This document shows, piece by piece, positions 62,134-64,000 of a DNA stretch of 64,000 bases. Origin of the DNA: CAWCOU01 sp963797335 (lineage in GTDB: Bacteria; Pseudomonadota; Gammaproteobacteria; JAURND01). The translations under genes were made by a program, and so were the position numbers. Each line of letters starts with the position of its first letter. Position 1 is the stretch's first letter. Below the pieces are notes generated by a model. The model was not told the origin of the DNA, did no database searches, and saw only the letters and a program-made list of their open reading frames with translations. The stretch lies in assembly GCA_963797335.1 (NCBI GenBank), contig CAWCOU010000006.1:1116001-1180000 (forward strand). Direction: 5' to 3'.

Positions 62134-63644
62134 GCATCGGTGTGCAATCCTACCCTGAGCTATATACCATGCTGTTGGGCTGGAATCTCTACGATCAGAT
62201 ATGGGATTTACTCTCTCAATCCGGTTTGGCTTATTTACCTTTTATCGGCATAGTCCTGAGAAACATGGCCCAGCCTTATACTTCTCAAGAAACAAAAGAT
62301 GCTGGTAGTACTTCGCTACGACGCATGGAAATAGATTTTATCGGAACATTGTTATTTATCTTTTTTGGCGTATCGCCAGCATTTGTATTAGACCCCTCCC
62401 TTGTTTCATACACTCCGTTGTGCCCGGTGGATGGGAAAAGCGACACGGTGCATCCCGGCAATACCGGCACGACATACGATTCAGCATTCACGCTACCAAC
62501 AACAGAAACACGAGTACCCATCTGGTGGTATGCCGTTATGGCTATGTCTGAAGGGATTACCTCAGCTGCAAACACGATGGTGGCCTGCGTTCCGAATTTA
62601 AGAAGTATGGTAACGCAAGCCGACATGGCCAGGATTACCGACACTGAATTGAAGCAAGAAGTGGCGAATTTTGAAAAAGATTGTTACATACCGGCACGCA
62701 CTCAATATCAAGCAGATCTCCATACTAATGCCAATACGCTGTTTGTCATCAACTCAGATATATCAGAATATGGGGAAGACGATACAGAATGGGCAGGTTC
62801 TCGCGGATTTAATCAAACGTACTATCAAACTCAGAAAGCTTCCAAACCGGTCAAAGGATTTCTCTATGATCCCAATCAAGATATCAACGCAGATACGAAT
62901 CAGGATAGCCCTCCTGCCTATGGAACTCCCACTTGCTACGAATGGTGGAACGATTCTGAAAATGGCCTAAAAGCTCGGCTAGAAAATGTCATGCCTACTA
63001 ATTTTTGGAATGAATTTGCAGCTAAGGTGGGTGATGAAAAAACCAGGGATGATTTATTGAAATCAATTCTTTTTAACAATACCGGTTATGACAAGGCCAA
63101 TAATATGATTGGCGATGTAGGTTATTCACACCTAGCTGCGGGATTGGGTCAATGGTTTCATCAATTAGAGGCTTATCCAAAATTGTATGCTGCCGCAGAA
63201 TCTGCTCCGATTATTCAGGCGTTACTCTTGCTGATGGTCTATGCTTTTTTGCCATTGGCTTTAGTATTTACCGGGTATAAGCCTGCTGCTTTCATCTCAG
63301 GGGCAGTGATTATTTTTTCGCTGATCTTTTGGAACTTCATTTGGCATTTAGTGAGCTGGACGGATACTGCCTTGATGGATGCACTTTATGGGAATAGTTG
63401 GTTTTCTCATCAATCTCCGAATGCCACATTGGTGGATATGATAACCGGTACATTGATTATTGTTGCACCATTGTTTTGGTTCAGTTTCATGGGGAGTATG
63501 GGGGTGGCTGTTGGTAATTTGGTCACAGCCGCATTTAGCACTTTAAATAAGACCGGTGAGGAATCAGCAGCAAAGGGAGCTAATTTAATAAAATCTGGAG
63601 CTAAAGCTGTTTATAACACTCTAACTAAGCCAGAGAAAAAGTAA
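62130..63644 (+). CDS. TraG-type mating-pair stabilisation protein of the ICE
   Basis: 504 residues. Membrane segments lie near 30-50, 70-90 and at ~370-465 (APIIQALLLLMVYAFLPLAL, SGAVIIFSLIFWNFIWHLV). The N-terminal part resembles the TraG_N family of F-type and GI-type systems. The long periplasmic loop (~95-365) contains cysteines and ARTQYQADLHTNANTLFVIN. Inner-membrane role in pair stabilisation. It is the last recognised gene of the operon. Confidence 0.85.
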   Translation: MSIGVQSYPELYTMLLGWNLYDQIWDLLSQSGLAYLPFIGIVLRNMAQPYTSQETKDAGSTSLRRMEIDFIGTLLFIFFGVSPAFVLDPSLVSYTPLCPVDGKSDTVHPGNTGTTYDSAFTLPTTETRVPIWWYAVMAMSEGITSAANTMVACVPNLRSMVTQADMARITDTELKQEVANFEKDCYIPARTQYQADLHTNANTLFVINSDISEYGEDDTEWAGSRGFNQTYYQTQKASKPVKGFLYDPNQDINADTNQDSPPAYGTPTCYEWWNDSENGLKARLENVMPTNFWNEFAAKVGDEKTRDDLLKSILFNNTGYDKANNMIGDVGYSHLAAGLGQWFHQLEAYPKLYAAAESAPIIQALLLLMVYAFLPLALVFTGYKPAAFISGAVIIFSLIFWNFIWHLVSWTDTALMDALYGNSWFSHQSPNATLVDMITGTLIIVAPLFWFSFMGSMGVAVGNLVTAAFSTLNKTGEESAAKGANLIKSGAKAVYNTLTKPEKK

Positions 63645-63645
63645 A

Positions 63646-63861
63646 TTAAATTTCATTTTTCTTAGGTTGATTTGAATTCAGTAAGCTCGGATCCTGATCT
63701 GCCATTTCCATAAGCATGTCATGCGTAGTTTGTAGATTTTTGGCTTCGCTTCTTTTTGCATCTTCACAAAGTGCATTAAGAATAACACCAACTATTTTCC
63801 ATAAAATTTTAAATATGAATAGAGCAGGATGTCGATTTTTAGTGACAGTTTTATCTTCCAT
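63646..63861 (-). CDS. Small unknown protein next to traG
   Basis: 71 residues with one amphipathic or membrane helix (ALFIFKILWKIVGVILNAL) and a charged end. It is convergent with traG, ending 1 bp from its stop. In many GI-type ICEs a small gene (DUF3742) lies here on the opposite strand; the sequence match is too weak to assign it. Confidence 0.55.
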   Translation of the reverse strand: MEDKTVTKNRHPALFIFKILWKIVGVILNALCEDAKRSEAKNLQTTHDMLMEMADQDPSLLNSNQPKKNEI

Positions 63862-63884
63862 AAAATCACCTAGGATTAAAGGAT

Positions 63885-64000
63885 ATGCTTCACAGTAAGC
63901 AGCTAAAAAAAATTACGAAACAACTATTTTTTCTGACAGGACTAATGTTACTTGTCATTGTTCCGTTGGTCTGGTTAGGTATTAAAAATCCTAATCAAAT
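63885..64000 (+). CDS. Start of a membrane protein cut by the window edge
   Basis: ATG at 63885 (AAAGGAT just upstream) opens MLHSKQLKKITKQLFFLTGL and a helix LMLLVIVPLVWLGI, then runs off the window. A basic N-terminus and one or more helices fit a TraD coupling protein or another transfer protein, but there is too little to name it. Confidence 0.5.
   Translation, partial: MLHSKQLKKITKQLFFLTGLMLLVIVPLVWLGIKNPNQ

Larger units (their letters stand above)
41848..64000. mobile_element. Left part of an integrative and conjugative element (GI-type T4SS)
   Basis: The element starts at the tRNA-Lys fragment and carries a tyrosine integrase, a cargo cluster, small DNA-binding proteins and a conserved GI-type conjugation operon running off the right end. 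The right boundary, relaxase and coupling protein are not in view. Parts are given separately. Confidence 0.8.

Overview
The window looks like the chromosome of a gammaproteobacterium of the Legionellales/Coxiellaceae type. This is inferred from gene content, not from a marker-gene comparison. The pointers are the fmdB-aspS-yebC-ruvC-ruvA-ruvB-tolQ run, typical of gammaproteobacteria; several Sel1-repeat proteins; a candidate YopJ-like effector; an intimin-type outer-membrane barrel; scattered gene remnants; and a genomic-island (GI) type conjugation locus. Base composition is moderate to low in GC, with one clearly GC-rich gene at 25.1-26.0 kb.

Layout. 1-3.6 kb: the end of a bufferin-like precursor gene (BufA), a terminator-like hairpin, the MNIO maturation enzyme BufB, its partner BufC, and a secreted clan CD cysteine peptidase overlapping bufC. 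3.6-8.4 kb: an unknown protein, a Sel1-repeat protein, an AbrB-like remnant, rmuC, a foldback MITE-like element, a GC-rich palindrome and a short-chain dehydrogenase. 8.5-14.2 kb: the conserved housekeeping block for aspartyl-tRNA synthesis and Holliday-junction processing, ending in tolQ without tolR. 14.2-26 kb: mostly minus-strand accessory genes (lipoprotein, LpxO-like hydroxylase, DUF1328, EamA exporter, aldehyde dehydrogenase, large adhesin, AlaX, class C beta-lactamase-like protein, SnoaL-like protein, GrpB-GNAT fusion, polysaccharide deacetylase). 26.4-29.7 kb: a 1082-residue protein with a YopJ-like catalytic domain followed by Sel1 repeats. 29.8-33.3 kb: a VapBC-type toxin-antitoxin pair and a patch of decaying genes (YafY-like, GyrI-like, hydrolase). 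33.4-35.6 kb: a run of small stress or envelope proteins. 35.7-37.6 kb: a glycosyltransferase and a DedA protein. 38-41.7 kb: a serine/proline-rich protein, then a ParA-like ATPase, a small unknown protein and a protein with a HEPN-type RX4H motif, with related repeats on both sides of the last gene.

From 41.85 kb to the right edge lies one end of an integrative and conjugative element (ICE). It starts at a 47-bp tRNA-Lys(TTT) 3' fragment (an attachment site), next to a P4-type integrase. A cargo cluster follows: two D-2-hydroxyacid dehydrogenases, a BASS-family transporter, an XRE-HTH/SAM-methyltransferase fusion and LuxR-type regulators, arranged around a divergent control region with two inverted repeats. 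Small DNA-binding proteins come next, then a GI-type type IV secretion operon (PilL-like protein, TIGR03759, TIGR03747, RAQPRD, TIGR03758, TIGR03745, TIGR03750, TIGR03746, TIGR03749, TIGR03752, TIGR03751, VirB4-type ATPase, TIGR03756, TIGR03755, TraG). No TraD coupling protein or relaxase is seen inside the window, so they should lie further right if the element is complete.

The candidates for undescribed systems are the bufferin operon extended by a caspase/legumain-fold peptidase, the YopJ-Sel1 protein, the ParA/HEPN cassette beside the attachment site, and the ICE cargo cluster pairing hydroxyacid dehydrogenases with an HTH-methyltransferase.
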